Source: Sphaerisporangium sp. (GTDB lineage Bacteria; Actinomycetota; Actinomycetes; Streptosporangiales; Streptosporangiaceae). Taken from it: 64,000 nucleotides of DNA. Where the stretch lies: NCBI GenBank assembly GCA_025964675.1, contig JAOPYI010000301.1, positions 1-64,000 of the forward strand, read 5' to 3'. Position numbers and translations under genes: made by a program. The notes beneath the pieces were generated by a model that did not search any database, was not told the origin of the DNA, and saw nothing but the letters and a program-made list of their open reading frames with translations. Of this stretch, positions 46,377 to 55,928 are shown one piece after another. Every line of letters begins with the position of its first letter. Within the stretch, counting starts at the first letter, position 1.

Positions 46377-48085
46377 CACCCCGCGTCCGCGGTAACGACT
46401 ACACCGTGCTCGACCCGCCCGCGCTCGGCGCCTGGACACCGACCCTCCGGGTCAGCATCGTGGTGCCCGCCTACAACGACGGGCAGAAGCTCGACCTGGC
46501 GCTCGCCGGCCTCGCCGCGCAGACCTATCCCGAGGAGTTGCTCGAGGTCGTCGTCGTCGACAACGGCAGCAGCCCCGCCCTGCGCCTGCCCGAGATCCGC
46601 CCGGCGAACACCTGGCTGATCACCTGCGACGCCCCCGGCCGGGCCAACGCGCGGAACGCCGGGCTGGCGGCCGCGACCGGTGACGTCATCCACTGGCTCG
46701 ACTCCGACGTGGTCGCCGACCGGCACGAGGTCGAGGCCCACATGCGCTGGCACCACCTCGCCCCCTACCTCGTCGTGACCAGCTATCTGCGGTTCACGAC
46801 CGCCGCGCTTCCCCCGGCCGAGGTCGTGGCGGCGGCGGACGATCTCGCCAAGCTCTTCGAGCCCGCCGAGCCCCACGAGTGGCTGGTCGATCTCGTGGAG
46901 CGCACCAACGGTCTCACCGAGACCCCGAGCCGGGCCTTCAGCCTGCACATCGGCGGCGCCACCTCGGTGAACCGCGGGCTGATCGATGACGCGGGCCCCA
47001 TGGACGAGCAGCTCATCCTCGGCCAGGACACCGAGATGGGGTACCGCCTGGCCCAGGCGGGGGCGGTGTTCGTCCCCGAGCCGCTCGCCCGGGGGTTCCA
47101 CCTGGGCCCGTCGATGCGCATGCGCGACAAGCAGCCCATCGACCGGATCAGCCACGCCCTGATCGGCGACCGCGTCCCGCACTACCGCTGGCTCCGCGCG
47201 CACCCGGGCCGCCAGTGGAAGGTGCCCTACCTCGAGGTGGTGGTCGAGGCCGAGGGGTACGAGGAGACCCGCGCCACCGTGGACGCCGTACTGGCCGGCA
47301 CCGTCCCCGACGTCTCGGTGCTGCTCACCGGCCCCTGGGACACCCTGGCGCCCGAGCGCAGGGCGCCGCTCACCGACCCCTGTCTCGACCTGACCCTCAT
47401 CCAGGGCCACTACGCCTACGAGGGCCGGGTACGCCTCACGCCGGCCTGGGCCGAGCGCGTGGCGCCGTTCCGGCTCTGCCTCCCGGCGGGCTGGGTGCCG
47501 GGGGAGGACACACTCGCCCGGCTGCTCGACCTGGCCATGGACGGCGGTCACGGGCTGGTCAGCGTGCTGCTCGCGGAGAAGGACGACGGCGTGGCCGCGG
47601 CGCGGCTGGAACGCCGCTCGGCCTTCGCCCGCGCCGCCCTCATCACCGGTTCTTCAGGTGTAGGTACGTCCCCGTGGGCGCATGACGAGGCGGTGGACGA
47701 CGTCTCCGGCTCGCTCTGGATCGATGGAGAGACGCTCGGCTTCCTGCCCGCAGCGGAGACGTCCCCCGGCAAGGGCCGCAGGATGGCCTACCGGGCCAGG
47801 CTGGAGACCGAGGCCGAGGTGGTCAGGCTCACTAAGGACGTCGAGCGGCTGCGGGGCCAGGTGGGCAAGTGGCGCGAGGAGGCGGGCCGGTGGCGCAAGA
47901 CCGCCGTCGACCTGCGCCGTGACGTCGGCGGCCTCCGCAGAGAGGTCGCAGCCCTGAAGGCGAGCCGCCTGCGCACCATGATCAAACGAATCTCCGCCAG
48001 GCGCGCCAGAGGAACGGCCCAGCGGAACGGCTCCACGGCCTCCCCGATCACCGAGGGGCCATCCCCCACGGATTCGGCCGTCTAG
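46373..48085 (+). CDS. GT2-family glycosyltransferase with C-terminal coiled coil
   Basis: A 570-residue protein. After an Arg-Gly-Asn-Asp-Tyr leader comes the GT2 domain: Val-Ser-Ile-Val-Val-Pro-Ala-Tyr-Asn-Asp-Gly-Gln-Lys-Leu, Val-Val-Val-Asp-Asn-Gly-Ser, Ala-Arg-Asn-Ala-Gly-Leu and the DxD-type Leu-Asp-Ser-Asp-Val-Val. A second domain (about 280-480) is shared with the convergent gene at 48107. Residues 500-555 form an Arg/Glu-rich coiled coil. It is translationally coupled to the preceding glycosyltransferase by ATGA. Probable work on an extracellular or wall polysaccharide; the acceptor is unknown. Confidence 0.85.
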   Translation: MTPRVRGNDYTVLDPPALGAWTPTLRVSIVVPAYNDGQKLDLALAGLAAQTYPEELLEVVVVDNGSSPALRLPEIRPANTWLITCDAPGRANARNAGLAAATGDVIHWLDSDVVADRHEVEAHMRWHHLAPYLVVTSYLRFTTAALPPAEVVAAADDLAKLFEPAEPHEWLVDLVERTNGLTETPSRAFSLHIGGATSVNRGLIDDAGPMDEQLILGQDTEMGYRLAQAGAVFVPEPLARGFHLGPSMRMRDKQPIDRISHALIGDRVPHYRWLRAHPGRQWKVPYLEVVVEAEGYEETRATVDAVLAGTVPDVSVLLTGPWDTLAPERRAPLTDPCLDLTLIQGHYAYEGRVRLTPAWAERVAPFRLCLPAGWVPGEDTLARLLDLAMDGGHGLVSVLLAEKDDGVAAARLERRSAFARAALITGSSGVGTSPWAHDEAVDDVSGSLWIDGETLGFLPAAETSPGKGRRMAYRARLETEAEVVRLTKDVERLRGQVGKWREEAGRWRKTAVDLRRDVGGLRREVAALKASRLRTMIKRISARRARGTAQRNGSTASPITEGPSPTDSAV

Positions 48086-48106
48086 GCCGGTCCCGCGACC
48101 CGCTGT

Positions 48107-49705
48107 TCAGCGGCCCCGGAGGGCCGTTCGCAGGCGCCGGGCGAGTTTCTGGCCTGCGGGCCCGGAAACGGCCTGGTCCGGCTTGCGCGTACGGTTTCCC
48201 GGTGACTGGTCGGGAGTGGGTTCGGCGCCCCCGGGCTTCGGCTCTCTGGGGCGCGGGCCCGCGGGCCAGAAGTCCGCCGCCGCGCCGCGACGTACCCCAT
48301 GGGTCTGCTCGATCACCTCGGCGAGGTCCTCGCCGGGGGCGGCGAGCAGCCTGGCGCGGTTGAGGGCGTCGGTGCGCTCCAGCCGCGCGGTGCGGCCGTC
48401 GGGGAACTCAACCACGAGCAGTCCCGACCGTTCGCCGTTCATGGCCTTGATCATCAGTTCCAGCGAGCGGCGACCCAGCGGCACGTCCACGGGCCCGGTG
48501 TATCTGAACGGGACGGGAGCGGGGTCAGGGGCCACCGACGGGGCGAGCCGCACGCTCCCGTCGTACCGGAACTGCTCGTCGACCAGCCGCATCTCGAAGT
48601 CCGGGTCGTCGAGCACGCGGTGGCGATCCTCGGGCAGCTCCGCCCACGGCCCGACGAGGGTGACCACCACGTCCGGCAGGCTTCCGCCGAGCGCCGCGGT
48701 CACGGCCGCCCGTACCTCCGGCTCCGTGGAGCCCTCAGCGTCGAGTACCACCTCGGCATACGGCACCAGCCAGCGCCGGCCAGGCTCCTTGCGCAGGTCG
48801 CGGCGGAGGGGCACCCGGTTGGCCAGGAAGGGCGACACCACCCGGACCGTCGCCTCCTTGTCGACACGCTGCGCGGGAAGCCCGAGGTGGACGGCCCGCG
48901 CCTCCATGTCGGGGACGAAGACCGCCCCGCTCATCGCGAGCCGGTAGGCGAACTCGGTGTCCTCGCCCCTGAGCACCTGAGGATCGAGGCCGCCCACCCG
49001 GTAGAACAGAGCGCGGCGGAACGAGACGGTCGGCCCGGTGCAGACGTGGTACGGATTCCTGCTGGCACGCAGTCCGTCCAGGCGGCGGATGGTCGCCTCC
49101 GTGGAGCTCGGGACCGCCCTGGACATGTCGAAAAGCGTGTCGAGGGCACCCTGGCTCACCGCCGCGCGCACCTCGGCGGCCGTCAGCTCGGGCTCCTGGA
49201 CGAAGACCTTGGCACCGATCGTCACCACGTAGTCGGTGAGGTGATGCCAGCGCATGAGAGCCTCGATGTGCTCGCGGCAGACCACCATGTCGGCGTCGAT
49301 GCGCTGGACGATCTCCCCGTCCGCCAGCCTCACTCCGGTGTTGAGGGCGTGAGCCGTGCCCCAGCCGCCGGGCGCGCCGGGGACCACGCGGGTGTTCTCC
49401 GGACGGATGCCGGGCAGCCGCAGCGGCGGCTCGGTGCCGTCGTCGACGACGATGACCTCCATCAGCCCCGACGGGTACGTCTGCGTGGCCAGCGCGGCGA
49501 GCGTCAGGTCGAGGCGGTGCTGCCCGCCGTACGCGGGGATGACCACGCTCACGGACAGCTCTGGCGTCCAACCACCCAGCGGGGGCGGGACGAGCGCGGA
49601 GTAGTCGTTGTGGCGGATCCTGGGGCGCCGGCTGCTGGGCTCGGTCATGAGGGGGAAGGCCTGCCTCAGGGGCCCCTCTGGGGTCGTCTGTGGGGAGGCG
49701 GTCAA
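48107..49705 (-). CDS. GT2-family glycosyltransferase, paralog of the convergent neighbour
   Basis: A 532-residue protein. The GT2 core is clear: Val-Ser-Val-Val-Ile-Pro-Ala-Tyr-Gly-Gly-Gln, Glu-Val-Ile-Val-Val-Asp-Asp-Gly-Thr, and Arg-Ile-Asp-Ala-Asp-Met-Val as the metal motif. It aligns over its full core with the product of 46373: Asp-Tyr-x-x-Leu-x-Pro-Pro-x-Leu-Gly-x-Trp-Thr-Pro leads in both, and both have Val-Pro-Tyr-x-Glu-Val-Val, Gly-Pro-Trp and Tyr-x-Gly-x-Val-Arg-Leu-x-Pro in the second domain. TTG 49705 is chosen because AAGGAG lies 10 bases upstream; ATG 49648 is an alternative. Residues 470-525 are a Pro/Gly/Arg-rich tail in place of the coiled coil. Confidence 0.85.
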   Translation of the reverse strand: MTASPQTTPEGPLRQAFPLMTEPSSRRPRIRHNDYSALVPPPLGGWTPELSVSVVIPAYGGQHRLDLTLAALATQTYPSGLMEVIVVDDGTEPPLRLPGIRPENTRVVPGAPGGWGTAHALNTGVRLADGEIVQRIDADMVVCREHIEALMRWHHLTDYVVTIGAKVFVQEPELTAAEVRAAVSQGALDTLFDMSRAVPSSTEATIRRLDGLRASRNPYHVCTGPTVSFRRALFYRVGGLDPQVLRGEDTEFAYRLAMSGAVFVPDMEARAVHLGLPAQRVDKEATVRVVSPFLANRVPLRRDLRKEPGRRWLVPYAEVVLDAEGSTEPEVRAAVTAALGGSLPDVVVTLVGPWAELPEDRHRVLDDPDFEMRLVDEQFRYDGSVRLAPSVAPDPAPVPFRYTGPVDVPLGRRSLELMIKAMNGERSGLLVVEFPDGRTARLERTDALNRARLLAAPGEDLAEVIEQTHGVRRGAAADFWPAGPRPREPKPGGAEPTPDQSPGNRTRKPDQAVSGPAGQKLARRLRTALRGR

Positions 49706-49840
49706 GATGATCGCTCCTTCGTCGCTTCGGTTCGCCGCCGGGAGCCGACCCTATACAAGGAACCTGGGAGCTTCATGAGAGACCTTGGCCCTTGCCAAGG
49801 TCTTCACCTGGGAATTCTTCACTTCCCCCGGCAAATTCGC

Positions 49841-50965
49841 TTACTGAGGGGGGCTACTTCGAGTGGAGGGCTCGATGGCACCGGGCGAGGCCGAGCCTGT
49901 GATGATCATGGAACGATCAGAGGTGGCCACCTCCTGGCCGCCAGGGTGCCGGACGCGGCGGTAGGCGGTCACGAGCCGCCACGCCCGTGACCGGCGCAGG
50001 CGGGCGATCAGTTCACGGTACTCCGCGAGGCGGCCTTCGACGTGTTTCACCCGGTGCCTCAGACGGCCGTTCTCGGCCCGCAGGTCGGCGTTGCCACCGA
50101 GCAGGTCCTCTCCGGCACGCGTCAGCGTGACCTCTCGGGCGGCGAGCTCGGAGCAACGCGCGCGCAGCTCGGCGATCTCTTCGTTGAGTAGCCTCTCCCG
50201 CTGGAGGAACGCGGTCTCGGCCCGGCTCAGCGCGAAACCCGGCGTGCCGCGTGGCTCGTCACGGCGTACCGCGACCCCGGCGAGGTGCCGTCGCAGCACG
50301 GTGAGCTCGCGTATCTCGAAGAGAGGCTCCACCAGGTGCCGGAGGCTTCCGTGGTAGAAGACCCGCCGCCGCTCGCCCTCGCCTGGCCTGTGCCCCGGCT
50401 CGCTTGGAGCGTCGGGCTCGCCCGCCGCCCGTGCGAGCCGCAGGACCGCCTCGCTCACCCCGTAGGGCACCGTGAAGACGAGGACCGCGCCGGGCCGGAG
50501 GGTTCTGTGGAGCTCGCCGAGCACCTGGACGGGGTCCCCGACGTGGTCGAGGAGCTCTCCGACGACGGCCGCGTCGAACACCGCGTCCGGAACGCCCCCG
50601 AGCCCGTGCGCGTCGGCCACGGTGAAGTCGATCCGGGACGCGACGTCGGCGGGGAGCCGGTCGCGGCGCCGAAGCGCGTGCGCGATCACTGACGGCTCCA
50701 CGTCGACCCCGGTCACCCGGTCGCCCTTCTCCGCAAGGAGCAGCGACAGGTCGCCCTCGCCGCAGCCCAGGTCGAGCACGGCGACCGGTCGTCCGGGGCG
50801 GCCGGCGGGCAGGTGGTCGACGATCCAGTGCACCCGGTCCCGGTACTCCGCCTCATGGGCCCTGCCCATGTCGGCGCAGCCGTCTGCGGTGGCTTGACGG
50901 GACGGGCTACGGGTCATGTCCACATCGTTGCCGTGACGAGCGTGGAAGACCTGGTCGTCGGTCAC
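49841..50965 (-). CDS. SAM-dependent methyltransferase with C-terminal coiled coil
   Basis: A 374-residue protein. Residues about 60-200 are a class I methyltransferase: Val-Leu-Asp-Leu-Gly-Cys-Gly-Glu-Gly-Asp-Leu (SAM loop), Val-Thr-Gly-Val-Asp-Val-Glu, Val-Ala-Asp-Ala-His-Gly-Leu, and Leu-Gly-Glu-Leu-His-Arg-x-Leu-Arg-Pro-Gly-Gly-like Arg-Pro-Gly-Ala. Residues about 255-330 form a heptad-rich coiled coil followed by a basic stretch. GTG 50965 has GGAGGG 13 bases upstream, rather far; ATG 50917 is an alternative start. It is in the same orientation as the glycosyltransferase that follows. Likely sugar or lipid-linked glycan methylation; inferred from context. Confidence 0.8.
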   Translation of the reverse strand: MTDDQVFHARHGNDVDMTRSPSRQATADGCADMGRAHEAEYRDRVHWIVDHLPAGRPGRPVAVLDLGCGEGDLSLLLAEKGDRVTGVDVEPSVIAHALRRRDRLPADVASRIDFTVADAHGLGGVPDAVFDAAVVGELLDHVGDPVQVLGELHRTLRPGAVLVFTVPYGVSEAVLRLARAAGEPDAPSEPGHRPGEGERRRVFYHGSLRHLVEPLFEIRELTVLRRHLAGVAVRRDEPRGTPGFALSRAETAFLQRERLLNEEIAELRARCSELAAREVTLTRAGEDLLGGNADLRAENGRLRHRVKHVEGRLAEYRELIARLRRSRAWRLVTAYRRVRHPGGQEVATSDRSMIITGSASPGAIEPSTRSSPPQ

Positions 50966-51267
50966 GGCGACGTTTTCCCTCCGGGCATGCTGACGTTTTC
51001 CCTAATTCTGGGGTAAAAGATGCTAAAGAGACAGTGTGGTTTTCGGGGGCTTCTTCCTGGATGCGGTCTTGGCCGTTTCCGGGGCTCGTCTGGCCTGCCT
51101 GGCCGGCAATTGATGTAGACGTCCAACACGGCGGTCCAGCCTGTGGACAGGAAGCGCGCCCGGGGTTTTCACCCCCGTAGACTCGTTGCCTGATACCGCT
51201 GGTAGCGGACCCATGGTTACGCGCTGTCACGCCCGCTTGACTCCGGGCGGGCGCGGGAGGAGCAACG
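50966..51267. other. Divergent promoter region between methyltransferase and thrC
   Basis: About 300 bases with no recognised gene. It includes AT-rich DNA near 50990-51050, a CGGGGTTTTCACCCCCG inverted repeat (51161-51177), and a TAGACT hexamer (51178-51183) that fits a -10 box about 85 bases before thrC. A GCCCGCTTGACTCCGGGCGGGC inverted repeat lies at 51231-51252 just before the thrC ribosome site. Confidence 0.45.
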
Positions 51268-52326
51268 ATGTTCAGGGCGTGGCGTGGACTCATCGAGGAA
51301 TACCGTGACCGGCTCCCCGTGACCACGACGACGCCCGTGGTCACGTTGCTCGAAGGCGGCACGCCGCTGGTTCCGGCGAGACGCGTCTCGGCGCTGACCG
51401 GCTGCGAGGTCTATCTCAAGGTCGAGGGGCTCAACCCCACAGGCAGCTTCAAGGACCGCGGCATGACCGTGGCCATCAGCAAGGCCCTCGAAGAGGGCGC
51501 CAAGGCGGTCATCTGCGCCTCCACTGGCAACACCAGCGCCTCCGCCGCGGCCTACGCCGTCCGGGCCGGGCTGACCTGCGCGGTCCTGGTGCCGCGAGGC
51601 AAGATCGCGATGGGCAAGCTGGCGCAGGCCCTGGTGCACGGCGCCAAGCTGCTCCAGGTCGACGGTTCCTTCGACGACTGCCTCGAGATGACAAGGAAGC
51701 TTGCGGAGAATTATCCCATCGCGCTGGTCAACTCCGTGAACCCCCACCGCCTCCAGGGGCAGAAGACCGGGGCGTTCGAGATCGTCGACGCTCTCGGCGA
51801 CGCGCCCGACGTGCACTGCATCCCGGTCGGCAACGCCGGCAACATCTCGGCCTACTGGATGGGCTACCGCGAGTACGCCGCGGACGGCGTGGCCACCCAG
51901 ACCCCGCGCATGCTGGGCTTCCAGGCCAGCGGAGCGGCGCCCATCGTCAACGGCGCCCCCGTCACCCACCCGCACACGATCGCCACGGCGATCCGCATCG
52001 GCAATCCCGCTTCCTGGAAGCTCGCCGAGGCCGCCCGCGACGAGTCCGGGGGAGACATCCAGGCCGTCACCGACCGGCAGATCGCCGCCGCCTACAAGCT
52101 CCTCGCCCAGGAGGAAGGCGTGTTCGTCGAGCTGGCCTCCGCCGCGAGCGTGGCGGGCCTGCTCCAGGCCCACGAGCAGGGCCTGCTGCGGCACGGCGAG
52201 CGCGTCGTGTGCACCGTCACGGGCAACGGCCTCAAGGATCCCGACTGGGCGATCTCCGGGGCGCCCACCCCGCTGACGATCCCGGTCGACGCCTTCGCGG
52301 CCGCCGGCGCCCTCGAGCTCGCCTGA
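51268..52326 (+). CDS. thrC: Threonine synthase
   Basis: A 352-residue fold-type II PLP enzyme that converts O-phosphohomoserine to threonine. PLP Lys is at 62 (Gly-Ser-Phe-Lys-Asp-Arg-Gly-Met-Thr), with Ser-Thr-Gly-Asn-Thr-Ser-Ala-Ser-Ala substrate loop and the phosphate-binding Val-Gly-Asn-Ala-Gly-Asn turn. It is the short (about 350-residue) actinobacterial form. GGGAGGAG precedes the ATG. thrB follows at 94 bases. The preceding pathway gene hom is 6 kb away with four unrelated genes between, so thrC has its own promoter region here. Confidence 0.97.
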   Translation: MFRAWRGLIEEYRDRLPVTTTTPVVTLLEGGTPLVPARRVSALTGCEVYLKVEGLNPTGSFKDRGMTVAISKALEEGAKAVICASTGNTSASAAAYAVRAGLTCAVLVPRGKIAMGKLAQALVHGAKLLQVDGSFDDCLEMTRKLAENYPIALVNSVNPHRLQGQKTGAFEIVDALGDAPDVHCIPVGNAGNISAYWMGYREYAADGVATQTPRMLGFQASGAAPIVNGAPVTHPHTIATAIRIGNPASWKLAEAARDESGGDIQAVTDRQIAAAYKLLAQEEGVFVELASAASVAGLLQAHEQGLLRHGERVVCTVTGNGLKDPDWAISGAPTPLTIPVDAFAAAGALELA

Positions 52327-52420
52327 GGCTCCTGGTCACCGACGCGTAGGAGCCTGCCGAGCGGCCGACGAGGCTCGACGCGCCCGCCGGCGCATCAAGA
52401 CCACGAAATCGAGGAAACGC

Positions 52421-53347
52421 ATGGCAACGAACAGCACCGTCGTCGTCCGTGTGCCCGCCACCAGCGCCAATCTCGGCCCGGGCTTCGACTCTCTGGGGCT
52501 CGCCCTCAGTCTGTACGACGAGGTCGAGGCGGAGGTCTTCGACGACGCTCCTGACGGGCGCGCGGTGGACGTCCAGATCGAGGGCCAGGGCGCGGGTGAG
52601 CTCGACACCGGCGAGGGCCACCTGATCGTCCGCACGATGCGCGCCGCTTTCGACCGGGCCGGCGTGCCCCAGCCGAAGGGCATCCGGCTGCGGTGCCGCA
52701 ACGTCATCCCGCACTCCCGTGGCCTTGGATCCTCGTCCGCCGCCATCTGCGCCGGCATCCTGGCGGCCCGGGCGCTCGCCGCGCCCGGGTTGTCGGACGA
52801 CGACGTCTTCGCGCTGGCCACCGAGATCGAGGGGCATCCCGACAACGTCGCCCCGTGCCTGTCGGGGGGGCTCACCATCGCGTGGACCGACCTGCCCGGA
52901 ACACCGCGTAAGCTGAAGCTGAGCCCGCATGGGAGCGTCCGACCCGTGGTGTGTGTGCCGAAAACCCGGCTCTCCACCGAGGAGGCGCGCGGGCTCCTGC
53001 CGAAGGACGTGCCGCATGCCGACGCCGCGGCCAACGCCGGACGCGCCGCCCTGCTCATCGCGGTGCTTACCCAGCGACCGGAGAGCGGGCTATTGCTTGC
53101 CGCCACCGAAGATCGTCTGCACCAGACCTACCGCGCGCCCGCGATGCCGGGCACGGCTGATCTGGTAAAACGTCTCCGCGTGGCAGGGGTGCCCGCCGTC
53201 GTTTCCGGGGCCGGTCCGACGGTTCTCGTGTTCGGAACGACGGATACCCATGATTTGATCGCGTCGGAAGTGGGTAGTGACTGGCACATCCAGCCATTGG
53301 ACGTCGACCAGTCTGGCGCGAGCGTTCAATTTCCCGAGACACGCTGA
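52421..53347 (+). CDS. thrB: Homoserine kinase
   Basis: A 308-residue GHMP-family kinase that phosphorylates homoserine for ThrC. Seen are Val-Pro-Ala-Thr-Ser-Ala-Asn-Leu-Gly-Pro-Gly-Phe-Asp-Ser near the start, the ATP loop Arg-Gly-Leu-Gly-Ser-Ser-Ser-Ala-Ala at 100-108, Gly-His-Pro-Asp-Asn-Val-Ala-Pro, and a final Val-Ser-Gly-Ala-Gly-Pro-Thr. Length fits the family. It begins at ATG 52421 and is followed by the long rho leader region. Confidence 0.97.
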   Translation: MATNSTVVVRVPATSANLGPGFDSLGLALSLYDEVEAEVFDDAPDGRAVDVQIEGQGAGELDTGEGHLIVRTMRAAFDRAGVPQPKGIRLRCRNVIPHSRGLGSSSAAICAGILAARALAAPGLSDDDVFALATEIEGHPDNVAPCLSGGLTIAWTDLPGTPRKLKLSPHGSVRPVVCVPKTRLSTEEARGLLPKDVPHADAAANAGRAALLIAVLTQRPESGLLLAATEDRLHQTYRAPAMPGTADLVKRLRVAGVPAVVSGAGPTVLVFGTTDTHDLIASEVGSDWHIQPLDVDQSGASVQFPETR

Positions 53348-53798
53348 TGCATCTTCGACCTTCAGGGAATAGCAGTGTGCGCTGGTGATGTTAGGCTGAT
53401 AGCCGCACCAGATGCCCCCGTTGCGGGTGCGTGCTTGTCAGCCATACATCGCTGGATCGCGCCTTCCGTCGCAAGACGTAGGCCGCACAGCGGGCTTCCC
53501 GAATTCATCGCCTCCGGTTGGTCCACATCCGGTTGGCGCGTCGAGAAGCGGCGTAATCGGGGACATGCGCGTTCGACGGACATCGACATCTGGTCGGCGG
53601 TAACCAGCCGGGGGGCGACCCCCGGGCCCCCAACGGCTCACGAATCTCTGCGGTGACGGCCATGTGCCGGTTCGACGCACCGGTTTCCCGACACCTTGGA
53701 AATTCGTCCAGCCCGACCCGGTCTGTCCCGCCGGGTCGCATCACCGGGACGCCTGGCTGATCGTGGCCAACGCCCGACCCCTGGGAAGGACCTTTTAG
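53348..53798 (+). other. Long upstream region of rho, candidate 5' leader
   Basis: This 451-base stretch holds no recognised gene. TAGGCT at 53392-53397 is a plausible -10; a transcript from it would carry a leader of about 395 bases before the TTG start of rho. Long regulatory leaders are known for rho in other bacteria, including autoregulation. Several inverted repeats are possible, but no defined RNA fold was proven. Confidence 0.45.
53392..53397 (+). promoter_or_regulatory. Candidate -10 hexamer TAGGCT upstream of rho
   Basis: TAGGCT fits TANNNT, in the context GATGTTAGGCTGATAG. It is the only hexamer of this type noticed between thrB and rho. No -35 was convincing. Confidence 0.4.
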
Positions 53799-55928
53799 TT
53801 GAGCGACACCACCGAACTCCTCTCCGACGCCAACGGCTCAGTGCCGCCGGTCGCCGGCGACACCCCCATCCGCGCCGCGGCCAAGCCGCGCCGTCGCTCC
53901 GGCACCGGCCTGTCCGCCATGGTGCTGCCCGAGCTGCAGGCTCTCGCGTCGAGCCTCGGCATCAGCGGGACCGGACGGATGCGAAAGAGCCAGCTCATCG
54001 CGGCCATCCAGGAGAAGCAGGGCGTATCTGCTGACGGTGCCACTACCTCTGCCTCTGCCGAGAACACCGCCGCCCTGGCTCCCGCCGCAGCCCCGGCTCC
54101 CACGGCCGCCACCGAGCCGGCAGCCGAGCGCCCCACCCGTACCCGCCGGGAACGTTCCCGCCCGGCCCCGGTCGAGGCGGTCGTCGAGACCCGTGAAGAG
54201 CGGGCACCCGTGGCCGAGGCGCAGCCCGTCGAGCAGGCTCCCGTAGCCGGCGCCTCAGCGCCCGCCGAGGCCGGTCAGGCCGAGACGCGGCCCGAGCGCG
54301 GCGAGTCCCGCCGCGAGCGTGGCGAGCGTACGGACCGTCCCGAGCGTGGCGAGCGTGGCGAGCGTCGTGGCCGTGGCAACGACCGTCGCGAGCGTGGCGA
54401 CAACCGCCCCGACAACCGCAACGACAACAGCCGTCCCGAGCAGCGCGCCGCCGACGCGGGCGACGCCCCGGGCCGTCGTGACCAGACGCGTGACCAGGGC
54501 CGTGACCAGGGCCGTGACCAGTCTCGCGACCAGGGCCGTGACCAGGGCCGTGAGCAGACGCGTGACCAGGGCCGTGAGCAGTCTCGTGACCAGGGCCGTG
54601 ACCAGATGCGTGAGCAGGGTCGTGACCAGGGCCGTGAGCCGGTGCGCGACCAGGGCCGTGACCAGGGTCGCGACCAGAGCCGTGACCCGCAGGGCGAGGA
54701 CGACCGCCGTGGCCGCCGTGGCCGCTTCAGGGAGCGGAACCGCCGTGGGCGCGACCGCTTCGACAGCAACGAGCCCGTGATCGGTGACGACGACGTCCTC
54801 ATCCCGATCGCCGGCATCCTCGACATCCTCGACAACTACGCGTTCGTGCGCACCAGCGGTTACCTGCCGGGCTCCAACGACGTGTACGTCTCGCTGGCGC
54901 AAATTCGCCGTAACAACCTGCGCAAGGGCGATGTCATCACCGGTGCTGTGCGCCAGCCCCGCGACGGCGAGCGCCGCGAGAAGTTCAATGCTCTCGTACG
55001 GCTCGACACCGTCAACGGCATGGACCCCGAGCAGGGGCGGAACCGTCCCGACTTCAACAAGCTCACGCCGCTGTACCCGCAGGAGCGGCTGCGCCTGGAG
55101 ACCGACCCGAGCATCCTGACGACCCGGATCATCGACATGGTGACCCCGATCGGCAAGGGCCAGCGCGCCCTGATCGTGTCTCCGCCCAAGGCCGGCAAGA
55201 CGATGGTGCTCCAGGCGATCGCCAACGCGATCACCAGGAACAACCCCGAATGCCACCTGATGGTCGTCCTGGTGGACGAGCGTCCCGAAGAGGTCACCGA
55301 CATGCAGCGGTCGGTGAAGGGCGAGGTCATCCACTCGACCTTCGACCGTCCCGCCGAGGACCACACCACCGTCGCCGAGCTCGCCATCGAGCGCGCCAAG
55401 CGGCTGGTGGAGCTGGGCCACGACGTGGTCGTGCTCCTCGACTCCATCACCCGCCTCGGCCGTGCCTACAACCTGGCGGCCCCGGCGTCCGGGCGCATCC
55501 TGTCCGGTGGTGTCGACTCGACCGCGCTGTACCCGCCGAAGCGGTTCTTCGGCGCCGCCCGCAACATCGAGAACGGCGGCTCTCTGACGATCCTCGCCAC
55601 GGCGCTGGTGGAGACCGGTTCCAAGATGGACGAGGTCATCTTCGAGGAGTTCAAGGGCACGGGCAACGCCGAGCTGAAGCTCAGCCGATCCCTGGCCGAC
55701 AAGCGGATCTTCCCCGCGGTGGACGTCGACGCGTCGAGCACCCGCAAGGAAGAGATCCTGATGTCCAAGGACGAGCTGCAGATCGTCTGGAAGCTCCGTC
55801 GCGTGCTCCACGCCCTCGACATGCAGCAGGCGCTCGAGCTCCTGCTGGAGAAGATGAGGGAGACGCAGTCCAACGCGGAGTTCCTGCTCCAGGTCCAGAA
55901 GACCACGGTCAGCTCCGAGCGCGACTAG
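53799..55928 (+). CDS. rho: Transcription termination factor Rho with long repeat-containing insertion
   Basis: A 709-residue hexameric RNA helicase that ends transcription. Residues about 42-77 are the Rho N-terminal helical domain (Leu-Pro-Glu-Leu-Gln-Ala-Leu-Ala, Arg-Lys-Ser-Gln-Leu-Ile-Ala-Ala-Ile). Residues about 80-325 are an actinobacterial-type insertion rich in Arg, Asp, Glu and Gln, including 18 tandem tetrapeptides. Then follow the cold-shock-like RNA-binding domain ([13 protein letters not shown]) and the ATPase with Walker A Pro-Pro-Lys-Ala-Gly-Lys-Thr and Arg-Leu-Gly-Arg-Ala-Tyr-Asn. TTG 53799 is chosen; GGAAGGA is 8 bases upstream. Start of the translation/termination gene block. 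Confidence 0.97.
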   Translation: MSDTTELLSDANGSVPPVAGDTPIRAAAKPRRRSGTGLSAMVLPELQALASSLGISGTGRMRKSQLIAAIQEKQGVSADGATTSASAENTAALAPAAAPAPTAATEPAAERPTRTRRERSRPAPVEAVVETREERAPVAEAQPVEQAPVAGASAPAEAGQAETRPERGESRRERGERTDRPERGERGERRGRGNDRRERGDNRPDNRNDNSRPEQRAADAGDAPGRRDQTRDQGRDQGRDQSRDQGRDQGREQTRDQGREQSRDQGRDQMREQGRDQGREPVRDQGRDQGRDQSRDPQGEDDRRGRRGRFRERNRRGRDRFDSNEPVIGDDDVLIPIAGILDILDNYAFVRTSGYLPGSNDVYVSLAQIRRNNLRKGDVITGAVRQPRDGERREKFNALVRLDTVNGMDPEQGRNRPDFNKLTPLYPQERLRLETDPSILTTRIIDMVTPIGKGQRALIVSPPKAGKTMVLQAIANAITRNNPECHLMVVLVDERPEEVTDMQRSVKGEVIHSTFDRPAEDHTTVAELAIERAKRLVELGHDVVVLLDSITRLGRAYNLAAPASGRILSGGVDSTALYPPKRFFGAARNIENGGSLTILATALVETGSKMDEVIFEEFKGTGNAELKLSRSLADKRIFPAVDVDASSTRKEEILMSKDELQIVWKLRRVLHALDMQQALELLLEKMRETQSNAEFLLQVQKTTVSSERD
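54477..54692 (+). repeat. 18 tandem 12-base repeats in rho
   Basis: Eighteen consecutive tetrapeptides of the form Arg-Asp/Glu-Gln/Pro-X, most often Arg-Asp-Gln-Gly, are coded by near-identical 12-base units (CGTGACCAGGGC with changes). Only the second and fourth residues vary much. The frame is kept throughout, and the array may vary in copy number between strains. Confidence 0.9.

Noticed and set aside
54477-54692. Possible CRISPR-like array
   Set aside because: The units are 12 bases, contiguous, in frame in rho, and have no spacers.
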